Positions 1 to 8,756 of a stretch of DNA of 24,671 nucleotides are shown one piece after another. The DNA comes from a virus. The stretch covers positions 1-24,671 of the IMG/VR virus record IMGVR_UViG_3300011013_000090. The stretch is one strand, 5' to 3'. Made by a program: the position numbers and the translations under genes. Under the pieces are notes generated by a model, which saw only the letters and a list, made by a program, of their open reading frames with translations, was not told the origin of the DNA and ran no database searches. Position 1 is the stretch's first letter. Each line of letters opens with the position of its first letter.

Positions 1-1947
1 GACTGGAGATCATATCCAGAAGATCAAAAAGAACAGTGGTACGACTATATAGACGAAGAGTTTAAAAGAAGAGACGAAGGGTTTTGGTTTACTAACAACG
101 GTAAAGCAACCTGGATGCCTGGTACTCACTATATGTACTTGCAATGGAGCAAGATAGACGTTGGAGCTCCAGATTTTAGAGAAGCAAATAGATTGTTTTT
201 TATATTCTGGGAAGCTTGCAAGGCAGATAAGAGGTGTTACGGAATGTGCTATCTAAAGAACAGAAGATCAGGGTTTTCTTTTATGTCATCTGCAGAAACA
301 GTTAATTTAGCCACTCTTGCGAGTGATAGTAGATATGGTATACTTTCTAAAACGGGTGCTGACGCTAAGAAAATGTTTACAGATAAAGTAGTACCTATTA
401 GTATTAATTATCCTTTTTTCTTTAAACCTATTCAAGATGGTATGGATCGTCCTAAATCTGAATTAGCATATAGAGTTCCAGCTAGTAAATTCACTAGAAA
501 AAAAATGTCTGCAACTGATGGTATGGAAGAAATAGAAGGTTTAGATACCACTATAGACTGGAAGAATACTGGAGACAATAGTTATGACGGAGAAAAATTA
601 AATTTATTAGTTCATGATGAAAGTGGTAAATGGGAAAGACCTGATAATATATTAAACAATTGGCGAGTTACAAAAACATGTTTACGATTAGGTAGTAGAA
701 TTATAGGTAAGTGCATGATGGGATCTACATCTAATGCTTTAGATAAAGGAGGAGATAATTTTAAAAAATTATATAATAGTTCTAATGTTTCTCAAAGAAA
801 TAGAAATGGACAAACAAAATCTGGCTTATACTCTTTATTTATTCCGATGGAATGGAATTATGAAGGTTTTATAGATATATATGGAAACCCAGTTTTTGAT
901 ACACCAGAACAAGAAGCTATAGATCCACACGGAGAACCTATTTTTATAGGTATTGTAGAACATTGGGAAAATGAAGCTGATGGGTTAAAAGATGATCATG
1001 ATGCTTTAAATGAGTTTTACAGACAGTTTCCACGAACAGAAGAGCATGCATTTAGAGACGAGACTAGAAATAGTATATTTAATCTAGTTAGAATATATGA
1101 TCAAATAGATTATAACGAAGGCATAGGAACGGCTACACATGTAAACACAGGAAACTTTCAATGGGTAAACGGAATAAAAGATACACAAGTAATTTTTTAT
1201 CCAGATCCAAAAGGTAGATTTAAAGTAAGTTGGGTACCACCAATGAATCTACAAAATAAAATAATTATAAAAAATGGAATTAAACACCCAGCGAATGAAC
1301 ACATGGGTGCTTTTGGTTGTGACAGTTATGATATATCAGGAACGGTAGATGGAAGAGGATCAAATGGAGCTTTACACGGATTAACTAAGTTTAGCATGGA
1401 AGATGCTCCACCTAATCACTTTTTCTTAGAATATATAGCTAGACCACAAACCGCAGAGATGTTTTTTGAAGACGTATTAATGTCATTAGTATTTTATGGG
1501 ATGCCATTACTTTGTGAAAATAATAAACCTAGATTGTTGTATTATTTAAGAAGAAGAGGTTATAGAGGTTTTAGTATGAATAGGCCAGATAAAGTTTGGA
1601 ATAAATTATCTGTAGCAGAAAAAGAAGTAGGTGGAATACCTAATTCTAGTGAAGATGTAAAACAAGCCCATGCCGCCGCAATTGAAATGTATATACAAGG
1701 AAACGTAGGACATTTAGGTGATGGTAATTATGGTAACATATATTTTAACAGAACTTTAAATGATTGGGCTAAATTTGATATAACAAAAAGAACAAAGTTT
1801 GACGCTTCAATAAGTTCTGGATTAGCTATAATGGCATGTAATAGACATTTGTACACTCCAAATGCTAATGTAGAAAAACAAAAACTAAATTTAAATATTG
1901 CTAAATATTCAAACAAAGGTAATATGTCAAAATTAATTAAAGAATAA
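1..1947 (+). CDS. Terminase large subunit (TerL), 5'-truncated by window edge
   Basis: This is the packaging motor, which pumps DNA into the prohead through the portal and cuts concatemers. The frame is open from base 1, so 648 residues are visible and the true start lies upstream; the ATG at 115 is internal. Visible-residue landmarks are: a deviant Walker A, KNRRSGFS (86-93), in place of GxxGxGK[ST]; Walker B ending HDE (205-207); a coupling-type motif MMGSTSN (239-245); and an RNase H-like nuclease with GCDSYD (439-444), an acidic ENN (506-508) and a late Asp in KFDAS (about 601). This combination of an Arg/Ser-type P-loop and a GCDxYD nuclease fits TerL of crAss-like and related marine podophages. 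The stop is TAA, one base before the portal ATG, so the two genes are probably translationally coupled. The identification is firm; the family placement is from memory. Confidence 0.92.
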   Translation, partial: DWRSYPEDQKEQWYDYIDEEFKRRDEGFWFTNNGKATWMPGTHYMYLQWSKIDVGAPDFREANRLFFIFWEACKADKRCYGMCYLKNRRSGFSFMSSAETVNLATLASDSRYGILSKTGADAKKMFTDKVVPISINYPFFFKPIQDGMDRPKSELAYRVPASKFTRKKMSATDGMEEIEGLDTTIDWKNTGDNSYDGEKLNLLVHDESGKWERPDNILNNWRVTKTCLRLGSRIIGKCMMGSTSNALDKGGDNFKKLYNSSNVSQRNRNGQTKSGLYSLFIPMEWNYEGFIDIYGNPVFDTPEQEAIDPHGEPIFIGIVEHWENEADGLKDDHDALNEFYRQFPRTEEHAFRDETRNSIFNLVRIYDQIDYNEGIGTATHVNTGNFQWVNGIKDTQVIFYPDPKGRFKVSWVPPMNLQNKIIIKNGIKHPANEHMGAFGCDSYDISGTVDGRGSNGALHGLTKFSMEDAPPNHFFLEYIARPQTAEMFFEDVLMSLVFYGMPLLCENNKPRLLYYLRRRGYRGFSMNRPDKVWNKLSVAEKEVGGIPNSSEDVKQAHAAAIEMYIQGNVGHLGDGNYGNIYFNRTLNDWAKFDITKRTKFDASISSGLAIMACNRHLYTPNANVEKQKLNLNIAKYSNKGNMSKLIKE

Positions 1948-1948
1948 G

Positions 1949-4396
1949 ATGATTAGAACGAGTACAAGAAACCATTTTCCTAGCCAAGTTGTTAGTGATT
2001 CAGAGAAATCAAGCTTTGAATACGGATTAAAAATAGCAAAAGCTATAGAAAACGAATGGTTTAATACAGATTACGCTAGCAATAGATTTTTAACTAATCA
2101 TAATAATTTTCATAGATTACGTTTGTACGCTAGAGGAGAACAAAGTATACAAAAATATAAAGATGAATTATCTATTAATGGTGATTTGTCTTATTTAAAT
2201 TTAGATTGGAAACCAGTTCCAATTATACCTAAATTTGTAGATATAGTTGTTAATGGTATAGCAGAAAGAATATATGACGTTAAAGCTTATTCTCAAGATC
2301 CATATGGTGTTAGTAAAAGAACAGAATATATGGAATCTCTTTTAAGAGATATGAAAACAAAAGAAATCAGTGATCTTGCTGAAGAAAAATTTGGAATATC
2401 ATTAAACGAAAATCCAAAAGAAGTTTTACCTGACTCAGAAGAAGAGTTAGCTTTACATATGCAATTAACGTACAAGCAAGCTATAGAATTAGCAGAAGAG
2501 CAAGCGTTAAATGTTTTATTAGAAGGTAATAAATATGATTTAGTAAAAAGAAGATTTTATTATGATTTAACTGTTTTAGGTATTGGAGCTGTTAAAACAG
2601 GATTTGATCAATCTAGAGGTGCTACAGTTGAATATGTAGATCCAGCTGATTTAGTATGGTCTTATACAGATTCTCCTTATTTCGATGATATTTATTATGT
2701 TGGTGAGGTAAAATTAATACCTATTAATGAACTTATAAAACAATTTCCAGATCTCACTATGAGTGAACTAGAAGAAATATCTAAGAAAAATTACAAAGCT
2801 TCAAATAGATATAATTCTAGAAATTCAAGTTTAAATGATGACGATAAAAACAAAGTAGAAGTATTATACTTTAATTATAAAACTTTTATGTCTGAAGTTT
2901 ATAAAATGAAACAAACTAGTAGTGGTGGTTATAAAGCTATAGAAAAAGATGATAAGTTTAATCCTCCAAAAGATATGGGAGAGATGTTTACTAAAGAATC
3001 TAGAAAAATAGAATGCTTATATGAAGGTGCTATGATTTTAGGTAGTGATAAATTGATTAAATGGGAAATGTCAAAGAACATGATGCGTCCTAAAAGCGAT
3101 TTTACAAAAGTAAAAATGAATTATAATATAGTGGCTCCTAGAATGTATGAAGGTAAAATAGAGTCATTAGTTAGTAGAATAACTGGTTTTGCAGACATGA
3201 TTCAATTAACACACCTTAAATTACAGCAAGTAATGTCACGTATGGTACCGGATGGAATATACTTAGATGCCGATGGACTTGCTGAAATAGATTTAGGTAA
3301 TGGAACTAATTATAATCCACAAGAAGCATTGAACATGTTTTTCCAGACTGGTAGTATAATTGGTAGATCTTTTACTGGTGATGGTGATATGAATCCAGGA
3401 AAAGTACCTATACAAGAAATATCTGGAGGTCAAGGAGCTGGTGGTAAAATGCAAGCACTTATAGGTAACTATAATTACTATCTACAAATGATAAGAGATA
3501 CAACTGGATTGAACGAAGCTAGAGATGCCGCTAATCCAGATCCAAAGGCTTTAGTAGGAGTTCAAAAAATGGCGGCAGCAAATTCTAACACAGCTACAAG
3601 ACATATATTGCAATCTGGATTATTTTTAACATCTGAAGTATGTGAATGTTTGTCTCTTAGAATATCTGATATTATAGAATACTCTCCAACTAAAAATGCT
3701 TTTATACAATCTATAGGAGCACATAACGTTGCGACTTTAGAAGAGATATCTAATTTACATCTATATGATTTTGGTATATTTATAGAGTTAGCGCCAGATG
3801 AGGAAGAAAAAGCAATGCTTGAAAATAACATACAAGCAGCTATAGCTCAACAAAGTATAGATTTAGAAGATGCTATAGATCTAAGAGAAATAAAGAATCT
3901 TAAATTAGCAAATCAACTACTTAAAATTAGAAGAAAAAAGAAAATAGAAAAAGATCAAATGATAGCTCAGCAAAACATGCAGGCACAGGCGCAGGCGAAC
4001 GCACAGCAGCAACAAGCAGCCGCTCAAGCTGAAGTTCAAAAACAACAAGCTTTGTTACAGCAAAACATGCAAATGGAACAAGGTAAAGCAGAATTAGAGA
4101 GACAGTCTATGATGCAAGAAGCAGAAATTAAAAAGCAATTAATGGATCATGAGTTCCAATTAAACATGCAATTAAAAAGAATGGAAGCTGAAGTTACTAA
4201 AAATAAAGAATCTGTAAAAGAAGATCGTAAAGATAAAAGAACAAAGATACAAGCAACTCAACAGTCTGAGTTGATAGATCAAAGAACTAAAGATAAACCA
4301 CCAAAAGATTTTGAAATGAGCCAACAAAGATTCGAATCTTCTGGAAATGACGTACTAGGTGGTGGTTTTGGTTTAGGTGGATTTGATCCTAGATAA
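1949..4396 (+). CDS. Portal protein with long Gln/Ala-rich coiled-coil C-terminus
   Basis: The portal is the dodecameric ring at the capsid vertex that docks the terminase and later the tail. The protein has 815 residues, large for a portal. The N-terminal part holds the WKPVPIIPKFVDIVVNGI segment (about 86-103), a signature I associate with crAss-like portals. A clip/stem-like middle region covers about 375-560. From about residue 670 it becomes Gln/Ala-rich, then a charged coiled coil to about 780, and it ends in a Gly-rich tail (GGGFGLGGFD). Long helical C-termini in P22-type portals form the barrel inside the capsid, so this region may be a barrel, which is inference. The gene starts one base after the TerL stop with no Shine-Dalgarno sequence. 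Position between TerL and scaffold/MCP supports the call. Confidence 0.88.
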   Translation: MIRTSTRNHFPSQVVSDSEKSSFEYGLKIAKAIENEWFNTDYASNRFLTNHNNFHRLRLYARGEQSIQKYKDELSINGDLSYLNLDWKPVPIIPKFVDIVVNGIAERIYDVKAYSQDPYGVSKRTEYMESLLRDMKTKEISDLAEEKFGISLNENPKEVLPDSEEELALHMQLTYKQAIELAEEQALNVLLEGNKYDLVKRRFYYDLTVLGIGAVKTGFDQSRGATVEYVDPADLVWSYTDSPYFDDIYYVGEVKLIPINELIKQFPDLTMSELEEISKKNYKASNRYNSRNSSLNDDDKNKVEVLYFNYKTFMSEVYKMKQTSSGGYKAIEKDDKFNPPKDMGEMFTKESRKIECLYEGAMILGSDKLIKWEMSKNMMRPKSDFTKVKMNYNIVAPRMYEGKIESLVSRITGFADMIQLTHLKLQQVMSRMVPDGIYLDADGLAEIDLGNGTNYNPQEALNMFFQTGSIIGRSFTGDGDMNPGKVPIQEISGGQGAGGKMQALIGNYNYYLQMIRDTTGLNEARDAANPDPKALVGVQKMAAANSNTATRHILQSGLFLTSEVCECLSLRISDIIEYSPTKNAFIQSIGAHNVATLEEISNLHLYDFGIFIELAPDEEEKAMLENNIQAAIAQQSIDLEDAIDLREIKNLKLANQLLKIRRKKKIEKDQMIAQQNMQAQAQANAQQQQAAAQAEVQKQQALLQQNMQMEQGKAELERQSMMQEAEIKKQLMDHEFQLNMQLKRMEAEVTKNKESVKEDRKDKRTKIQATQQSELIDQRTKDKPPKDFEMSQQRFESSGNDVLGGGFGLGGFDPR

Positions 4397-4426
4397 ACAA
4401 ATTAATTAATTATATAATATTTTATT

Positions 4427-5575
4427 ATGGAAGAAAAAAACAACGATGTAGTAGAAAATACTACTGAACCAAAAGTAGACGAAAAAGTCGAAAAATTAAA
4501 AATTAAAAAGAAACCTAAAAAATTTTCTAACAGTAAAGATGGAGATGTTACAAAGGTAAATCTTGAAGAGTTAGTTAAAAAAACAGAAGATGTTATTAAA
4601 GTTGACTTATCAAAACCAAAAGAAGATGTTGAAGTTGAAAAAGAAGTTAACGAGGTTTTAGAAGAAACAATTGAACAAACTCCTTTATTAGAAGAAATTA
4701 CAGAAGAACAAGAAACTACAAAAGTAGTTGAACCACCAAAAGAAGTTAAAAATGAATTACCTGAAAATATTCAAAAGTTAGTAGACTTTATGAATGACAC
4801 TGGTGGAGATGTAAAAGACTATGTTAATCTTAATACAGATTATTCTGAATTAGATAACGATACGTTATTAAGAGAGTATTATAATAAAACAAAACCACAT
4901 CTTAATGATGAAGAAATTAATTTTCTTATGGAAGATAATTTTTCTTATGATGAAGATGTTGATGATACAAAAGACATACAAAGAAAAAAATTAGCGTTAA
5001 AAGAGCAAGTTGCCAACGCTAAAGGCCACCTGGACGGGCTAAAGTCCAAATATTATGAAGATATTAAATATGGTTCAAAGCTCACGGGTGAGCAACAGAA
5101 AGCAATTGATTTCTTCAACAGATACGAAAAAGAAGCAGAAAATGCAAAAGAATCAAGTGATCATTTCTTAAATAAAACTAAAGAAGTTTTTAACAACGAT
5201 TTCAAAGGTTTTGAATATAAAGTTGGAGATAAGAAATATAGATTTAATGTTAAAGACAGTTCTAAAGTTAGAGATAACCAAAGCGATATTAATAATTTTG
5301 TCAAAAAGTTTTTGAATAAAGAAAATTTAATGGAAGATGCTACTGGTTATCATAAATCTTTATTTACTGCTATGAATTCTGATGCTATTGCTAATCATTT
5401 CTACGAACAAGGTAAAGCTGATGCTTTGAAAGATAGTATAGCTAAATCTAAAAACGTTGATATGAACCCTAGACAATCGCACACTGGGGAAACTCAAGTT
5501 GGTGGTTATAAGTTTAAGGTATTAGGTGATAATTCTGACGACTTTAAATTCAAAATTAAAAAAAAGAGTAAATAA
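4427..5575 (+). CDS. Putative scaffolding / head-assembly protein (acidic, helical)
   Basis: The protein has 382 residues. The first ~120 are low-complexity and rich in Glu, Lys and Val with no obvious fold. Residues about 120-180 are acidic (NDEEINFLMEDN), and 185-260 look helical/coiled-coil. The C-terminus is basic (KFKIKKKSK). I recognise no enzyme motif. A charged, largely helical protein encoded directly between portal and MCP is the usual position and character of a scaffold, which binds MCP through a basic C-terminal tail in P22-type phages. The function is therefore inferred from position and composition. Codons about 199-222 (5022-5093) are richer in GC than the surroundings. The 30-bp gap upstream is pure A/T apart from one C, with no Shine-Dalgarno sequence. 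Confidence 0.6.
   Translation: MEEKNNDVVENTTEPKVDEKVEKLKIKKKPKKFSNSKDGDVTKVNLEELVKKTEDVIKVDLSKPKEDVEVEKEVNEVLEETIEQTPLLEEITEEQETTKVVEPPKEVKNELPENIQKLVDFMNDTGGDVKDYVNLNTDYSELDNDTLLREYYNKTKPHLNDEEINFLMEDNFSYDEDVDDTKDIQRKKLALKEQVANAKGHLDGLKSKYYEDIKYGSKLTGEQQKAIDFFNRYEKEAENAKESSDHFLNKTKEVFNNDFKGFEYKVGDKKYRFNVKDSSKVRDNQSDINNFVKKFLNKENLMEDATGYHKSLFTAMNSDAIANHFYEQGKADALKDSIAKSKNVDMNPRQSHTGETQVGGYKFKVLGDNSDDFKFKIKKKSK
5080..5093 (+). other. Small GC-rich hairpin inside the scaffold-like gene
   Basis: GCTCA (5080-5084) and TGAGC (5089-5093) form a perfect stem around CGGG. Just upstream TGGAC (5031-5035) and GTCCA (5044-5048) can also pair. Both lie in the GC-richer patch of this gene and could be by-products of codon choice. 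Confidence 0.4.
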
Positions 5576-5592
5576 TTTAAAACAATAAAAAA

Positions 5593-7065
5593 ATGGCAAT
5601 TACAGCAGGAAGTAATTTGAATAGTGTTTTAGCTCCACAAAAGCAAACATTAGCTTCAAATTATATTGATTTCGCTACAGCAGGTTCTTCGGATGGCTGG
5701 GCACAGCAGTACCTGCCTGACTTAATGGAAAAAGAAGCTGAGGTTTTTGGTAACAGAACTATCTCAGGTTTTTTATCTCAAGTTGGAGCAGAAGAGTCTA
5801 TGACTTCAGACCAAGTAGTTTGGTCAGAACAAGGTAGATTACACCTTTCTTATAAAGGTACTTTAGCTACTGATACTTCGGTAGTAACAATTACACATGA
5901 TATCGATGGAAACGCATTAACAACTACTCATGGTGTTAGATTAAACGATCAAGTTATCGTTGCTACAACAGAAGGAGCGGTTAAATGTTTCGTTACAGAT
6001 ATTGATAACACAACAGTTAACAAAATCACTTGTCGTCCTTATGAAGTAGAGCATATTGATGATGACGCTGCTATTACAGCAGGTCAATCAGCAGCTGCTT
6101 GTACTATACTTGTATTTGGTTCTGAGTATGCAAAAGGAACTGACGGTCAAGGAAGTCACGCAGAGGGACCTAAAGCTATATCTCCTGATTTCAAATCATT
6201 CACTAACAAACCTATTATTATCAAGGATTATTATGAAATCTCTGGTTCTGATACAGCTCAAATTGGTTGGGTTGAAGTTTCTGGTGAAGATGGACAAAAC
6301 GGGTACTTATGGTATTTAAAAGCTGAAGGTGATACTAGAGCTAGATTTACTGACTATTTAGAGATGACTATGATGGAATCTGTAAAAGGTGTTTCTGGTT
6401 CTTCAGCAGTAGATGGTACTGATTCTATTGGTACTAACTTTGGTACTGAAGGTTTATTTGCGGCTATCGAAGATAGAGGTAATGTTACTTCTGGTGTTAC
6501 TGGTGTTAATGCTGCTACTGATTTAGCAGAGTTTGACGCTATCTTGGCTGAATTTGATAAGCAAGGTGCTATTGAAGAAAACATGATGTTTGTCAATAGA
6601 ACTGTAGCTTTAGCAATGGATGACATGCTAGCTTCTATGAACTCTTATGGTTCAGGTGGTACTTCTTATGGAGTTTTTGATAACGAAGAAGAAATGGCAC
6701 TTAACTTAGGGTTCTCTGGTTTCCGTAGAGGTTCTTATGATTTCTATAAATCAGACTTTAAATATCTAAATGATAGATCTACAAGAGGTGGTATTAATGA
6801 TAGAAACACTACGTCTCCTATAAGAGGGGTAATGATACCAGCAGGTGTTACTTCTGTATATGATCAATCTTTAGGAAAGAACCTTAAACGTCCTTTCTTA
6901 CACGTTAGATATAGAGCTTCTCAAACAGATAACAGAAAGCTTAAAACTTGGATCACTGGTTCAGTTGGGGCTACTACATCTGATTTAGATGCTATGCAGG
7001 TAAACTATTTATCTGAGAGATGTTTAATCACTCAAGGTGCTAATAACTTTATGTTAATGAAGTAA
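5593..7065 (+). CDS. Major capsid protein (HK97-fold, crAss-like type)
   Basis: The 490-residue protein fits an HK97-fold major capsid protein. The N-terminal arm carries DGWAQQYLPDLMEKEAEVFG (about 34-53), then a VVWSEQGRLHLSY strand region. A beta-rich insertion follows (about 85-150), then the SHAEGPKAI and FTNKPIIIKDYYEISG elements (about 196-218), and the C-terminal half has the conserved FLHVRYRAS and a terminal MLMK. This general pattern is known to me from MCPs of crAss-like and marine podophages. Codons lean to GGT, GCT, TCT and ACT, as expected for a highly expressed gene. It is followed within 20 bp by a strong intrinsic terminator, also fitting a very abundant product. The ATG is preceded by a run of A, and the second codon is GCA. 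Confidence 0.87.
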   Translation: MAITAGSNLNSVLAPQKQTLASNYIDFATAGSSDGWAQQYLPDLMEKEAEVFGNRTISGFLSQVGAEESMTSDQVVWSEQGRLHLSYKGTLATDTSVVTITHDIDGNALTTTHGVRLNDQVIVATTEGAVKCFVTDIDNTTVNKITCRPYEVEHIDDDAAITAGQSAAACTILVFGSEYAKGTDGQGSHAEGPKAISPDFKSFTNKPIIIKDYYEISGSDTAQIGWVEVSGEDGQNGYLWYLKAEGDTRARFTDYLEMTMMESVKGVSGSSAVDGTDSIGTNFGTEGLFAAIEDRGNVTSGVTGVNAATDLAEFDAILAEFDKQGAIEENMMFVNRTVALAMDDMLASMNSYGSGGTSYGVFDNEEEMALNLGFSGFRRGSYDFYKSDFKYLNDRSTRGGINDRNTTSPIRGVMIPAGVTSVYDQSLGKNLKRPFLHVRYRASQTDNRKLKTWITGSVGATTSDLDAMQVNYLSERCLITQGANNFMLMK

Positions 7066-7081
7066 GCACTATTATATTAAA

Positions 7082-7115
7082 GAGTCGAGGCTTCGGCCTC
7101 GGCCCTTTATTTTTA
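7082..7115 (+). terminator. Rho-independent terminator after the capsid gene, UUCG loop
   Basis: A perfect 6-bp stem CGAGGC (7086-7091) / GCCTCG (7096-7101) closes a TTCG tetraloop (7092-7095), a C(UUCG)G loop of exceptional stability. Additional weaker pairing flanks the stem, and a T-rich tract (7106-7115) follows directly. It sits 16 bp after the MCP stop. Since the next gene is on the same strand without an evident promoter, partial read-through is likely, which would lower downstream structural genes relative to MCP. Confidence 0.88.
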
Positions 7116-7138
7116 TTAATTTTATTATATATTATATT

Positions 7139-7963
7139 ATGGCAAAGAAAAAACAAAAAACAAAAAAAACAATTACTGACCAACCACAAGTTATGGAGCA
7201 TACAGTAGTTGAAACAAAAAAACCAAATCCTGAAGATAGATGGGAAATAAAAGATAGAAATTATTTTTTAATAAACAATAAATCTCCAATATCGTATCAA
7301 ATAAGATCTTCAAACGTATATTATTTTGATGAAGAAAAAGGATACGAAAGAGAATTAAAATATACAACAAATATGCAAACCCCTTTTGTTGATGAGTTTC
7401 CAAAAGGAAGTGAATCTAGATTAGAGCATATTATATTTAGAAACGGGTCGTTATTTGTACCTAGAAACAAACAAACTTTACAAAAGCTATTATCTTTATA
7501 TCATCCGCATAAAAATAAATTATTTAGAGAACACATGCCTGTTAAGGATGCTGAAAACGAATTAGATTGGTTAGAATTTGAAATTGCAGCATTAAACGCA
7601 GCTAAAAATATAGATATTGATATGGCAGAAGCTGTTATGCGTGTAGAAATTGGCTCTAAAGTGTCAGAGATGAGTTCTAAGGAACTTAAGCGAGATTTAT
7701 TATTATTCGCTAAGAGAAAACCTAGATTGTTCTTAGAATTAGTTACTGATGAAAACGTACAATTAAGAAACTTTGGTATTAAAGCAGTTGAAGAAAATCT
7801 TATTAGATTATCTGGTGATCAACGAACGTTTTCTTGGGGAACTACAAATAGAAAGTTAATGACTGTACCATTTGATGAACACCCATATTCAGCTTTAGCC
7901 GCTTGGTTTAAAACTGATGAAGGAATGGAAGTTTATTCAAATATTGAAAAAAGATTAAAATAA
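7139..7963 (+). CDS. Conserved phage protein of unknown function, probable virion or head-tail gene
   Basis: The protein has 274 residues. A Lys-rich N-terminus (KKKQKTKKT) leads to a beta-type first half (YQIRSSNVYYF; about 45-105). A helical middle follows with the well-ordered segments DWLEFEIAALNAAKNIDID (about 140-160), EIGSKVSEMSSKELKRDLLL (about 171-191) and NVQLRNFGIKAVEENLI (about 205-222). It ends with PYSALAAWFKTDEGMEVY. These read as a conserved globular protein, and I recall similar unannotated proteins near the capsid gene in marine phages, but I cannot name a function. There is no membrane segment, signal peptide or catalytic motif. It lies alone between two UNCG-loop hairpins, so its message may be handled separately from MCP and from the ring genes. 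Head completion or vertex protein are guesses. Confidence 0.6.
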   Translation: MAKKKQKTKKTITDQPQVMEHTVVETKKPNPEDRWEIKDRNYFLINNKSPISYQIRSSNVYYFDEEKGYERELKYTTNMQTPFVDEFPKGSESRLEHIIFRNGSLFVPRNKQTLQKLLSLYHPHKNKLFREHMPVKDAENELDWLEFEIAALNAAKNIDIDMAEAVMRVEIGSKVSEMSSKELKRDLLLFAKRKPRLFLELVTDENVQLRNFGIKAVEENLIRLSGDQRTFSWGTTNRKLMTVPFDEHPYSALAAWFKTDEGMEVYSNIEKRLK

Positions 7964-7972
7964 TAATCAAAC

Positions 7973-8012
7973 TGTAGCAAGCGATCGCTCTACGGAGCGA
8001 TTGCAAACTACA
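7973..8012 (+). other. Strong intergenic RNA hairpin with UACG tetraloop
   Basis: A 10-bp stem GCGATCGCTC (7981-7990) / GAGCGATTGC (7995-8004), with one G-U pair, closes a TACG loop, again a C(UNCG)G tetraloop. A further outer helix TGTAG (7973-7977) / CTACA (8008-8012) extends it across a small internal loop. No T-run follows on either strand, so it is not a standard intrinsic terminator. It lies 15 bp before the ATG of the next gene. A messenger-processing, 3'-end protection or translation-modulating role is inference. Confidence 0.75.
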
Positions 8013-8027
8013 AAACAAAAATAAATT

Positions 8028-8753
8028 ATGGCAGTAAGTGTAGATACGGTGTACCAAAGAGTTTTAGCGATATCAAACAAGGAACAAAGAGGTTATATAA
8101 CACCTCAAGAATTTAATTTACTAGCCAACCAAGCTCAAATGCAGATTTTTGAACAGTATTTTTATGACTTAAACCAATTTTTAAGAGCTCCACAAAATGA
8201 TACAGAATACTCTAATATGGTAACTGTCTTAGAGGAAAAAATATCTTCTTTTGAAAAATACAAAGTAGCTATGTCAGCTATGTCTGGAAATCAAGCTACT
8301 TTACCAACTGATGTCTATAGATTAGGAACTGTTTTTTACGGCGGTTTAGGTTATGATGTTGAACTAGAAAAAGTTGGTAAAAAAGAATTAGAATATATGT
8401 TAAGAACAAAATTAACATCACCAGTAGATAAACGTCCTGTTTATACTAGAAAATCAAACACTTTATTAAAACTATTTCCAGCATCGCCTTCTACGTCTTA
8501 TACTACAGGTAATGTTACATGTAATTATGTAGCTGTTCCCGCAGAGGCTTACTGGACTTATACTGTTGTTAATAACAAGGCTTTATACAACGCCTCAGCT
8601 AGTGATTTACAAAATTTTGAATTACATGAATCTGAAGAAACATCATTAGTTATTAAAATACTAGAACTAGCAGGGGTAACTACAAAGCAAGTTGATATAA
8701 CTCAATTTGCAAAATCAGAAGAATTACAAAAAACACAATCAGAAAAACAATAA
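8028..8753 (+). CDS. Ring / tail-adaptor-like structural protein
   Basis: The protein has 241 residues. It begins with the segment VSVDTVYQRVLAISNKEQRG (3-22) and continues TPQEFNLLANQAQMQIFEQYFYD. The C-terminal part has NFELHESEETSLVIKILELAGV (about 196-217). I know this pattern from a conserved family encoded next to the head-tail connector genes of crAss-like and marine podophages, where such proteins form rings below the portal. It ends three bases before the next ATG, so the two products are probably made together in fixed ratio. It has no signal peptide and no enzymatic motif. Role by family resemblance from memory and by position; the exact ring assignment is uncertain. Confidence 0.68.
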   Translation: MAVSVDTVYQRVLAISNKEQRGYITPQEFNLLANQAQMQIFEQYFYDLNQFLRAPQNDTEYSNMVTVLEEKISSFEKYKVAMSAMSGNQATLPTDVYRLGTVFYGGLGYDVELEKVGKKELEYMLRTKLTSPVDKRPVYTRKSNTLLKLFPASPSTSYTTGNVTCNYVAVPAEAYWTYTVVNNKALYNASASDLQNFELHESEETSLVIKILELAGVTTKQVDITQFAKSEELQKTQSEKQ

Positions 8754-8756
8754 TAT

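Noticed and set aside
115-117. ATG at 115 as the true TerL start
   Set aside because: The frame is open back to base 1 with terminase-like sequence (DEGFWFTNNGKATW) upstream, so the gene begins outside the window.
6056-6319. Alternative-frame + strand open frame inside the capsid gene
   Set aside because: It lies wholly in the MCP and gives a Leu-rich biased peptide, with no domain-like pattern.
7981-7988. GCGATCGC, the highly iterated palindrome of cyanobacteria
   Set aside because: I noticed it only here, as part of a hairpin stem; it is no evidence for a cyanobacterial host.
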